This document shows positions 44,738 to 54,660 of a stretch of 64,000 nt of DNA, piece by piece (the stretch's first letter is position 1; each line of letters begins with the position of its first letter). Under the pieces are notes generated by a model. The model was not told where the DNA came from. It did not search any database and worked only from the letters and a program-made list of their open reading frames with translations. This DNA is from Bullera alba (taxonomy: Eukaryota > Basidiomycota > Tremellomycetes > Tremellales > Bulleraceae). The stretch is from the NCBI GenBank assembly GCA_001600095.1, contig BCIX01000001.1, positions 868,001 to 932,000 on the forward strand, written 5' to 3'. Made by a program: the position numbers and the translations under genes.

Positions 44738-46064
44738 ATGTGGTCACGGCTGGGGCAGTCCGCTGTAAGATGCCCTCCGAAAATTCATTCACTGCGGAGA
44801 TGGCAGTCCACCAGCAACCGGTTTGGCTCGTACCAGGTTTTGGAACCCTCACTCGCAATGACATCCTACCCGGACCCCAGGCCAGTGTCCACTAGCATTC
44901 CGAGACCGGCTTACGTCCCCGTCAACTTCTTCACCGCGGGGTGGGGGTATCACGACCCAGTGGACCCACTGGACAACTCGAGAGAAGCAGTCGCTCTCGG
45001 CACAGATGAGGAGAAAAGGGTTAGAGCGGCGGGCAAGCTCGCAGCGGAGATTTTGGCCAATGTCAGAAGGCATATCAAAGTCAGCTCGTCTTGCGATGAG
45101 CTCGCCTGAGATAAAGTGATCAGCTGACTCGGAAAGTAGGTTGGGGCGACGACCAATCAAATAGACGAGGCGGTACACGCCATGATGATAGCGAAGGGAG
45201 CGTACCCCTCCACCCTAGGCTATGGCAGCTTTCCAAGGAGCTGCACTACCTCTGTCAACAATATAATAGCTCGTAAGCCAGAAGATCACATACGTATGTG
45301 GATGTGACTGACCGGCATACTCATGACAGACGGTATACCCGACGAGTGAGTCGATGTCTGCTTGTCGACACCGCCAATCCTCGCTGAGCCCCGTCAGTCG
45401 GCCGCTCGACTCTAGGGATATTATCAACGTGGATCTCACCATCTATCTCGATGGATATCACGGCGACACTTCAGCAACCTTCGTCCTGCCCGACGTCGAT
45501 TCTGCAGGTCGGGATCTGGTAGAAGCGACCAAAGAGGCATTAGAGCTCGGCATCCAGGTCTGCGGACCGGGCGTCCCTTTCTCAGCCATAGGCCAGGCTA
45601 TAGCGTGAGGCCTACACTATCTGCCATGCTATCTGGTCTGTTTCGAACCTGCTAATGACTTCGTCTGGCAGGAGGTTTGCGGACAAACAACATCTTAGTA
45701 TGGACCATCAATTTGCCGGACATGGAATCGGCAAGCGATTCCACCAACTCCCCCATATATTGCACTATCGTTAGTACACGCTGTTGGATTTATTGACTAA
45801 TGTGCCTCGCAGATAACAATGAGCCTGGGTCAATGCGGCCCGGAGATTGCTTCACAATAGAGCCGGCTTTGATTCAGGGTCCGGACGCCGAGGCATTCAT
45901 GTGGGATGACGGATGGACGATGTCGACATTGGTAAGTCATCTCGGGTCTGAGCTGCTCGTAGGCACTGACGTCGATACAGTCTGGGGCGAGGAGCGCCCA
46001 GTTCGAGCACCAGATACTCATCACGGAGGATGGAGCCGATGTCTTGACTAGGATTATCCATTGA
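44738..46064 (+). CDS. Methionine aminopeptidase type 1, mitochondrial (MAP1D-like)
   Basis: Five introns are removed to give one continuous chain. Start ATG 44738 begins with an Arg/Ser-rich, acid-poor stretch (MWSRLGQSAVRCPPKIHSLR), a likely mitochondrial presequence. The catalytic core has GSFPRSCTTSVNNIIAHGIP, NVDLTIYLDGYHGDTSATF (metal ligands Asp in NVD and HGD), AGHGIGKRFHQLPHI (His ligand), FTIEPALIQ (Glu) and ITEDGADVLT (Glu). All five metal ligands of methionine aminopeptidase are visible. It removes initiator Met; the N-terminal extension lacks the zinc-finger type of cytosolic MAP1, so it fits the mitochondrial MAP1D class. Length and spacing are ordinary. Confidence 0.92.
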
Positions 46065-46123
46065 TCCGCAATGCTACCTTTCCAACATGCATATAGATGG
46101 ACTACTTGATGCCAAAGCTCCAC

Positions 46124-48383
46124 CTATAGTTCTTTGTAGTCTGCTTTGTCCACAGCAGGGGTTTCAGCGCCGTCCAACCATCGATCGACGAACCCGCCGT
46201 CGGGATGTACTCCCTCCCCGCTGTCCTGATATCCGGGATTATCGAGGGCATGTTTCACCCACTTGAGGTCCTTCGGATTGGTCTCATCATCCGGTTGTGG
46301 CGGTGGGGAGGCAGGCGAGATGTTGATACCTGGAACCTCCTGCTTTTCGCCAACACCGGTCGCACCATTGGCTTTCGGTTTCGATCCACCCTCAAGACCT
46401 CGTTTCTTGAGATCATTTCGGAGGAATCCCTTGCCGCCTCCACGGAAGAAGACGGTGGCGAGCACGATGATAATGTGCCCGTACCAGCCCATCCGATGCC
46501 ACGCGGTGAGACAAGACCGTAAGTCGAGCAGCATGAACGCACATGCAACATAGTTCAGGTTGATCTGAACCATGAACCAGCCAAGTACGTCGTAAACCCT
46601 TTTGTACAGATTGGGGTAGGGGTACTTGGGGAACGAGTTTGGCGCCTCAGACGTCGTTTGCGATAGGAAGTAGGGGCGGACTAGGCGTCGTAGCTGTCTC
46701 CCCAGAGAAGTGAGCAGTCCTGCGCTCACGAAAGCGACTATATTTGCAAGTCAAATATGTCTCCAGGTATTGGAGGAGCTGTAGGATTGCTCACGATAAT
46801 ATCCTGGCTCAACACCGTGCTACGAGATCGACCGCATGAGCCGAGGAATCGTGTCTCAATGTGATCCGCGAGCCACTCACCCAGATGGCAGAAGTGACAA
46901 AGGTCGCCATACTCTGCGCTGTGCCCGGCTTCTTGCCTCTGCTCGTCAACCGCTTGTATACACAATCCCGCAGCCATACCTAAGCCAATCTTAGCGCAAG
47001 CAAGACCCTACAGGTGGCGATGCTCACGTTGGTTCTGCAATTCCACGAGTCAAATACCACCTTGAAGCTCTCTGCGGTTTCGAGGGTCACAATGTTGACA
47101 TTTCGGACTCGGTTCCAGAGTGTGCGACCGGTCTTGGGGTCGTAGCCGTTGAAGCCCAGACCAGTCAATATGCAAGCGCCCTATCGCAATTCCAGTTCAG
47201 CTGACCTTGCCCTCGATGCGGCGATGGTAGCTGACCTCTGTCAAACTCCACACTCCGTAGTATTTCGTCCTTGCGATGACACCGGCGAATTGGACGAATC
47301 CGAATCGCTCAAGCATGCTCCAGCCTTTCCAAGAAGGAGTGAGGATCCGAGAATAGGCTCCCCTGCCACCATATACCGCATACACGCCCAGGAATACCAG
47401 TCCGATGACAAGGTGGAGGTATGCGACCCGTTTACGACCATAAGGGATACGCCTAGCCGTGGCCTTGACTTGCTCCTTGTTGGTGCCGGGTGGGGGAGTG
47501 GTGAAGATGGTGTGCTTGATGAGCGAGTCGTAAGTCGAATAGTCGAATGCTGGGCCAATGAGGAAAGCTGGGAAGAAGAAGCTGCAGAAAGTCAGCAACG
47601 TCGTCTCGTTTTACCGCGAATGGAACCATAGACTCACCAGTAACCCAAGAAAGGCAATGGGCTGGGGACGTGGAGGAGTCGCGTAGCCAACTGTCCCGCA
47701 TCGAGATCCTAAAGAATTCTCGTCAGCTCTTCAGCTCTCCATGCACCGCAAAGGAAACAGCTCACATCAGCCTTTTGGCGCCCATCGTGTACATTCCAAG
47801 CGAACGTCGTGAGGTTCATGACCATGACCATTTGGGTGAACGTGACTTCTATCTCAGTCGCCGGGATGCCATAGACATAGTTGATGATATGGCTGCAGCA
47901 GATCAATCAGTTGATTCCCTGACCGAAGGACAGCCCGCTCAGCTCTCACTCACTTGTACATTAGATGGCCCATAGTGAAGCTTCGGAAGATGTCAGCACG
48001 TCGACCTCAACACTTGCAGCCCTGTCACCCACGCGAAGACGATCCAGGGCATCTTGGACCCTCTGAACGTGATGACAAGCCCATACGTGCCCAAGCAGCT
48101 GAGCAAGAGGTGTAGGACACCAGTACCAAGATTCAATAGCGGTCCCAGGAAGAACATCGACACCGCCAGGGAGTAAACGTGGGACACATTTGGACGCGAA
48201 GCCGGCAGGCGCGTGTACAGCGATGCAAGGGGGTATGCGAGGAGTAGGGCAGTGATTGTCTATCGTAGAACCAAGTCAGCACACGCGTTCGTTGTCCTAG
48301 CTCTCTTGATACCCCACCTTGATTTGACTGGCGGGTGCACCGGTTAACCCGGAAACGTGATCAAACAGCCCGTCCCAGAACAT
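46124..48383 (-). CDS. Lysophospholipid acyltransferase, MBOAT family (Ale1-like)
   Basis: Multi-pass membrane protein with exons running from ATG 48383. Motifs: TFTQMVMVMNLTTFAWNVHDG, FFPAFLIGPAFDYSTYDSL, a KYYGVWSLTEGA-type block, the WNCRTNVWLRYYIYKRL region (conserved Asn), and the SAIWHGVEPGYYLTF segment with the MBOAT catalytic His. A soluble Pro/Lys-rich tail ends KADYKEL. Fungal Ale1/Slc4/Lpt1 esterifies lyso-phosphatidylcholine, -ethanolamine and -phosphatidate in the Lands cycle at the ER. The His and Asn expected for the catalytic pair are both present. Divergent from VPS53. Confidence 0.92.
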
Positions 48384-48749
48384 CGTGCTGGGGCCCAAAG
48401 CTGAGATGTGTTGGAGCGAGAGCTCTCAAATAGGACAGTGGGAGGGATAGAGGTCGTGGGCCGCTCCTCCTCGCTACTCTGCTGGCGGTTGGGGTCGAAT
48501 ACCAGAATGAGGATGACTGAGATAGAGTCTGGAGTTCTGGAGCGTCATACCGAGCGAATTCGGAACGAAAGTGACCTCCACTTAATCACTTCGCGCGTGT
48601 CAGTAGTGCCATCAACATGCCTCTTGGTAGCTTCACTACTCTTAGTCTAGGCATCGCTCATACTACTCTTAGTCTAGGCAACGCTCATAGGTCTCGCCTC
48701 TACGCCTTGATCAGCTTCGCCGTGCGAGACTTTGCGTCTGCGCATCAAA
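48384..48749. promoter_or_regulatory. Divergent region ALE1/VPS53 with 27-bp tandem repeat
   Basis: 366 bp between start codons. It contains two near-identical adjacent 27-bp copies (48635-48661 and 48662-48688, one mismatch) beginning actactcttagtctaggc. The repeat reads in an open frame but precedes the VPS53 homology, so I treat it as leader/promoter sequence. Confidence 0.55.
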
Positions 48750-51700
48750 ATGATTGTGGCATCGCAACACGCCTCGGATGCTGGGCCATCGACCGTACGC
48801 CAGACCTCGGAGCAGGTCATGGCTCGGCTATCTCGAGATTTCGCAGATGGTGAGTCTGGCCATGCGTCTCGAGATCAGGACGACGAGCTGATCTTTATTG
48901 CAACAGGTGACTCGCTGTCGCGGCATCAGCAGATCAATGCGAGGCTACAGTTGGAGATCATGGATGTCCAGGACGAAGTCTCCAAGTTGAAGGTCGAGCT
49001 GCGGCAGAACCAGGATCCATCTAAAATGACCAGAATTCAAGCTCAAATAGGGGTGAGCTATGCCTAGACTCCCTTCAAGATCTGCGATTCGCAATTGAGT
49101 ATCCTCGCTGATCTTGGAGGCAGCAATTGATGGCCCAGATCAACGTTATCAGAGAGAAAGCCGCCGAGGCCGAGGCCATCGTCAAGACCATCACTGGAGA
49201 CATACAGCGTCTGGATACCGCCAAGCGGAATATGACAGGTGCAATGCAGACACTAGAGCGGTGGACCATGCTGAGTGCGTATCCCTGATTATCCAGGAAG
49301 AAGTATGTGGCTGAATACGAAGCAGAAACGGTACATGCCCAGTTACGCGAGCTACTTCCTACTCAACGGTACAGCGAGCTATCTGAGACGCTATCGGTAA
49401 GCGAAGATTGTCTCTCATGCTGATTGCAAGCTCACCCTTCATCTGATCCCCAATAGGCTACGACTCAACTCCTCACGCCGCTAAAGCCACTCAGCGGCAT
49501 ACCTGTCGTTGCCGAGGTGTACAAGAATGCCGAGTCGGACAGGAAGACAATACAAGAGAAGGTCGCTACGGAAATGGACATCTTGTGCGTCTTGGTTGGT
49601 CGATCATGCCTCTACTGAGCTCACACTGAGTCTAGCTTCAATAATAACCCAAACAAGCCGCCTGATCCGAAAGTCGTGCACGATGTCTGCCTTGTCATCG
49701 ACGTCTTGGGCGGAGACTTCAAGTGCGTTGTTGAGTATCCACTTTCTTGAGATCTCGAATTGACGCACACGTCCAGAAACCACATTGTTGAGCGATATCT
49801 GCAACTGCAACTGGCAGAGTACAGACGGATCTTCCGGTCGACCGACGAGGTGGGTCTTCAGTCTGACATCACAGCCTTCTGTGCTCACTTTATCATGTCG
49901 TAGGCTGGGCAGCTTGACAACGTGCCTAGACGCTACGCATGGTTCCGACGTATATTGAAGCATCACGATGAAGAGGATCTCTCGCTCTTCCCGGCTTCGT
50001 GGCAAGTGACCCGTATGCTGGTCGCCAGCTTCTCGGAGTACACTCGAGCGGACTTGTCCAACGTATTGGGCAAGAGCTCGCTGAACATTGCCGTTCTGCT
50101 AGACGCTCTGCAAAGCACGTTGGACTTTGAATCTAGCTTTGCCAAACGCTTCGAAATGCCCGTGAGTGGATGTTTTTAGCCTGCGGGAAATGTAGCTGAC
50201 GAAATTGCGCGGCCGCTGTAGTTCGAGGAGATACCAGCTTGTGGAAGCGGCTCGCAGACGGGTTCCAAGTTCACGATCTCGTCTGTGTTTACACCTTACT
50301 TTGGGGTATACGTCGACGCTCAAGATCGGTAAGCGACGACATCGCGCAAGATCCGAGTCATTGCTGAATCGTCCTTGCAGAGCAATCGCAGACATGCTGT
50401 CACAATACAGAGGAGCCAGGTCACGGTCTTCGCTAGAAGGCGCTGTTCAAGAGGAATCGGAGACGCCTTCTGCCACGATACTGCCTAGCTCGACGGAGCT
50501 GTTCTACTTCTACGGCCAGACGCTCGAGCAATGTGGGAAATACACAACAGGCGAACCAATGAAGCGGCTCTCGAAGGTGTTTGCAAAGTGGCTCAAGGTA
50601 TACTCTGACGAAGTCTTGCTTTCGAGTATGAAAAAGTGAGTTATCCGGTATCCTTGCTGGTGCTGATCGAGACAGACCCGACCTATCTCGCCGGTCGATA
50701 GAAGGAAGAACCAACTTGCAGGAAGTGAAGAATGCCTGTGTGATTTTGAACACCGCCGAGTATTGCCAGAACACGTCACTGCAACTGGAGGAACGGGTCA
50801 AGGTCAAAATATCGGAAGAATTCAAGGAGGAGATCACCTTCCAGTCTGAACGAGAGGGGTTCAGCTCGTGAGTGTACTCGCCACTGGAGTCGCAATCATG
50901 GTTCTCGTGTGGATGCTGACCACCATCTCAGTGTCATGGTTCATTGCATCACTGCGCTGCTGAGGGAACTCGAATCGGCCTGCGATCCAGCGTTTGCGGC
51001 GATTCTGAAAACTCCTTGGAAAGATCTAGACAATGTATCCGGTCGATCGGCCTATGTCGTCGATTTAGTCGGCAGCATCAAGCAAATCGCCGAGATGGTC
51101 AGAGCGAGGGTCGAGTCGAAGAAGTACATACGGAACTTTGCCGACAAGGCCGTTGGGTGAGTGTCCGCCTTCGCCTAGCTTCCGGAGGCTCGGTGCTGAC
51201 ACTAAACCTAGACTGATCATAACGCGCTTCACTCAAGCTGTCATCAAATCGCGGCCGCTGAAGAAGATTGGCGCAGAGCAGGTAGGTCCCGCATCAGAAG
51301 CGGTGCAGTACCCCAAGTACTGGACTGACGATTGGAAGATCCTGCTCGATGTACAGGCGGTCAAAGCTTGCCTCCTGAATCTGCCAGAGTCGCAGCCCGA
51401 TGGCGCTGGAAACGCGTGAGTGACCATACAGCCTTCAGATTCGGCGTCGAGGAGCTTCGCTGACCAAGATTTATTGGGTAGGTACACGAAATATGTAACC
51501 AAAAATACCGGTCAGCTGGAGACCATGTTAAAGGTCATCCTGGCACCTGATGTAAGTGCTCGTTGCTGTATGAAGTCACCGTAGCTGAGATCTGTTTAGG
51601 ACCCTCCTGAGGGCTTTGTGCAGAACTACTGCCTGTTAATTGGCGACAGGGCATTCACAAATTTTCAAAAGGTGAGCTACCTGGACATTCGTCGCTATTC

Positions 51701-52056
51701 GCAAGTTGATGACCATACCCTAGATCCTTGATCTGAAGGGTACCCCTCGAGGAGATCAACAAAAGCTCTTGGATATCTTCCTCTCGGTCACCTCAACCAA
51801 AGATGACCTATCAGACACGTCATTCTTGAGAGGTCTGGATATGGACCCGGCGCCCGCGGAGAGGATGATCACCTCGCCTTCCTCGTCGATGCTGTTCTCC
51901 CCTACGAGCACACCCGGTGGACTGCCCGGACTGCTGGCCAGGGCGACGAGTGTGGATGGCGGCGTGCCAGATGGCATACCGGGCTTTGGGAGGGAGACGC
52001 CCAAGGCATTCGGCGATTTCAGGCGTCTGGTCAGTTTCGCCACGAGAAGGGATTGA
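48750..52056 (+). CDS. VPS53: GARP complex subunit Vps53
   Basis: The N-terminal coiled coil (EIMDVQDEVSKLKVEL; MAQINVIREKAAEAEAIVK; ITGDIQRLDTAKRN) is followed by the Vps53 body: QRYSELSETL, DACLV-type HDVCLVIDVLGGDFK, RRYAWFRRILKHHDEE, FPASWQVTRMLVASFSEYTR, SSTELFYFYGQTLEQC, GEPMKRLSKVFAKWLK, NTAEYCQNTSLQLEE, and ACDPAFAAILKTPWKDLD with KKYIRNFADK. The C-terminus QKILDLKGTPRGDQQKLLD matches too. GARP (Vps51-54) tethers endosome-derived vesicles at the trans-Golgi. Start choice: ATG 48750 is the first ATG in the frame; the extreme N-terminus typical of Vps53 is weak here, so an additional upstream exon cannot be excluded. A 57-nt in-frame intron (near 48850-48907) and a 51-nt intron with a GTGCGT donor are inferred by alignment. 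Confidence 0.9.
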
Positions 52057-52238
52057 GGATTGGCATGTACAGATCACGATCGAACATACTCGTACCGATG
52101 TTGCACTCTCATGTTGAGACGATGACAAGCTCGACAAGCTATACAACGCTTCGCTGACTTCTGATCCGCTTTGCTCTTTCCTCGCCCGTGACCTAAAGAG
52201 CAAGAGCTTCGGCTACCTTGCTGCTTCAATGAGCGTCT

Positions 52239-53309
52239 CTAGAACTCCATTCTCGAGCCATCCCTGAAGCCCAGCTCAGCATTATTACAGCGCCGAGACA
52301 TCTGTAGGGCGAGACTCACCACTCGATCATATATCCTCCGTAATTGTCCCTTGTCGCATTCTCAATGTTCTTCATCAAGCCCGCTATGGCGAATGTGAGC
52401 ATGTCTTAAGGGTCGAGGTTTCGACGGTTTGATGGACCTACGGATCGTCTCATCCATGCTCTTTGGGGCTTCTTTCATTCCACTCCAGATAGCACCTTGG
52501 TTGCCCATGTCGCTAATACCACGTCAGTTGCAATGCGATGGCTGGGTGACGAAGGCAGGCCTTACGTCTTGACCCATCCTGGATTGAGAGCGACAATGAC
52601 AAGGTCTGGATTCTCAAAGTGCATACTTCGGATCTGTCAATGCCGTTAGCCTGGGATAGCTTCGGCACAGTGTTCACCCACCATAAAATTGAGAGCGGCC
52701 TGAGTGGGTTGAAGATCGTTTAGTGATGATCTTTATTGATCTTCTCAGTCATCTCACATACCTTTGACAAGCCGTACGCTGGCTGTCCGGCCGCTTTGGG
52801 CATGTTGATCGTGCCGGCTCCAGAGGAGATGGCGGTAAATTTACCGCCCTTTGGGATCAAATCTTTCATCGCCTGGAAGAGGATCATGACACCGGACACG
52901 TTCGTTCTGAAGACATGCTCGAGGTCAGAAGTCTTGAGCTCCGAAAATGACGCTTTGGTGGTGTTGATGGCGGCATTGGCAATCACGACATCGAGAGTGA
53001 CGCCTTGGGCTTTGAGCTCTTTAGCCACCTTGGGACGAGATGGTCAACAAGTCCGAACGAGGCAATGAGGAGAGCCATGAGAGTCACTCACGTCATAAGC
53101 ATCGGTCTCCGAGTCAGAGACGATCTTGACGACTTTGACCTTCTCGACCGATGGCATGGTCGCTGGGTCTCTCACAGCGGCGATGATGTCCCATCCCTGT
53201 TTCGAGTACCGCTTGACGAGATCGAGGCCGATACTGGGATGAGATGAGCGAGAGCGGTCTTGAGCAGGACTCACCCTCTGTTTGCTCCAGTGATTAGTAC
53301 GGTGGGCAT
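52239..53309 (-). CDS. Short-chain dehydrogenase/reductase (sniffer/C-factor type)
   Basis: Eight exons or so from ATG 53309. Rossmann motif LITGANRGIGLDL is recreated by splicing at GG|T; VIANAA is the NNAG-equivalent; ISSGAGTIN gives the catalytic Ser, and YGLSK the YxxxK pair. NPGWVKTDMGNQGA is the C-terminal motif that places it in the atypical SDR group with Drosophila sniffer and norsolorinic-acid ketoreductase-like enzymes. The end EWDGSRMEF is unusually short. The NAD(P) preference and substrate are unknown. Cytosolic by absence of targeting signals. Confidence 0.9.
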
Positions 53310-54660
53310 GGTGGATAGTAGCTGGGTGTAGACTGCTGAAGCCGGAGGAACCATGCTACTCTACTGGTAACCTTCTTATAAGATGTCCAGCTGCCAACCT
53401 CCACCTCGGGGCCCTCGACACCTCCACCTACCCGGCACGATGCCGTCCGAGCAGTCCGGAATCCGGATAATCGACATTCGAAAAGGCGTCGTCACAGGCC
53501 AGGGGTTGATCAGGGCGCACGGCTGGTCCGCAGGCGGCCTACTCCGGCGCACGGTGACAACCCTTGACCGCCCTCAAAGTATCCCCCTGGTTCAGGCACT
53601 ATTCCAGAACTCACAGCTTAAGGCCCTATATTTGAGGAAAAAGCTGCAGAAGGCTGCAGATCGAGAGAGATCGAGAGCTGTCATCTCTGCTGTCATCCAA
53701 TGATCGGCCGGAGCTGGCCGGACCAGTTATATCCTGAGCCAGCCTGAGGCTTCCTGAGCTGTCAGAGGACAGCAGCAGCCTACAGAAGCAGAGGCCAGCA
53801 GTGGAGGACGGAGGGCAAAGAAGCGGATTATGGCTGATTCCGGTAAACAGTGATGGTGGCCCTTGGTGGCCTGTAATGGCGAAGGATGGCGAAGGTGGTG
53901 GACTGGTGGAAGGCGGTGGACCAGAGGCGGTCAAGGAGCATGTCAGGAGAGGCACATGTCATCGCTCGCAGTCATCCAATATAGAAGTCCATAGACTTCT
54001 AAGTCATCCGTCTATCTTGGGCCTCTGGGTGCCCAGGGGTGCCCGGGCTGCAGTCTTGAGCATTCTTGAGCCTGGCAGAGACTGGCCAAGGTCCACCCTG
54101 GAGGATAACAGGGGGATCGAGGAGGATCGGCTCTCATCAGCTGCCACAGCTTATTAGAGTGTACGACATGCAAGGTACGAATCGACCTAAAGGTTACAAC
54201 CCAAGGCGTCGTAATGCAAGCCACAAGGCATGAGAGGAGAGGGGACCTGAGGGGACCCTCATTTGCATATTTCCATACACGCTTGCCGAACCTTTTGGCC
54301 CTTTTGGCTAGTTTCCGGCAATTGACTGGGCGCTCGTCAAGTTGGCTGATTTGCCGCCCAGCAACAGCAGAGCTATGGCTGCACTGCCAGCAGCTGCCAG
54401 CAGCATGCCAAAAGCGAATCTAGAATGCAACAACAACGCAGCATAGCATACCTACCTATATCCTATTCAGCCTACGACTCCCGACCACACCTCATCTCAT
54501 TCTCGTCGTGAGGACCAGTGTCTTCGCTGGCTCTGCGAGCGTCACAGCGGAACACTTCAATCGACCCCTTTCGGAGAATTCCTCCCCCTGGCTCTTTGAC
54601 CACCTCCGCCTCGTGGCCCGGAGTACCTTTATGGTCGCTCACTCGAAATAATCGACAACA
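53310..54660. other. Repeat-rich non-coding interval
   Basis: 1.35 kb lacking supported genes, with a word composition unlike its flanks. Features: three copies of gtcatcc (with gtcatccaat at about 53692 and 53971), an 8-bp perfect inverted repeat tagaagtc/gacttcta at 53982-54001 with a 4-nt loop, gatcgaga pairs, ggtgg/aaggcggtgg runs near 53870-53930, and a cagcagctgccagcagc stretch near 54390. Its two overlapping frames (53383, 53801) have no homology. It could be an eroded mobile element or just a promoter and leader. Confidence 0.45.
53982..54001. repeat. Perfect 8-bp inverted repeat (hairpin)
   Basis: tagaagtc then cata then gacttcta. Short stem with 4-nt loop, flanked by gtcatcc direct repeats at 53971 and 54003. 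Possible relic end or structural RNA element. Confidence 0.6.

Noticed and set aside
53383..54157. Two overlapping + strand frames (about 106 and 118 codons)
   Set aside because: No homology, low-complexity composition, and they sit in the repeat-rich interval. I treat them as non-coding.
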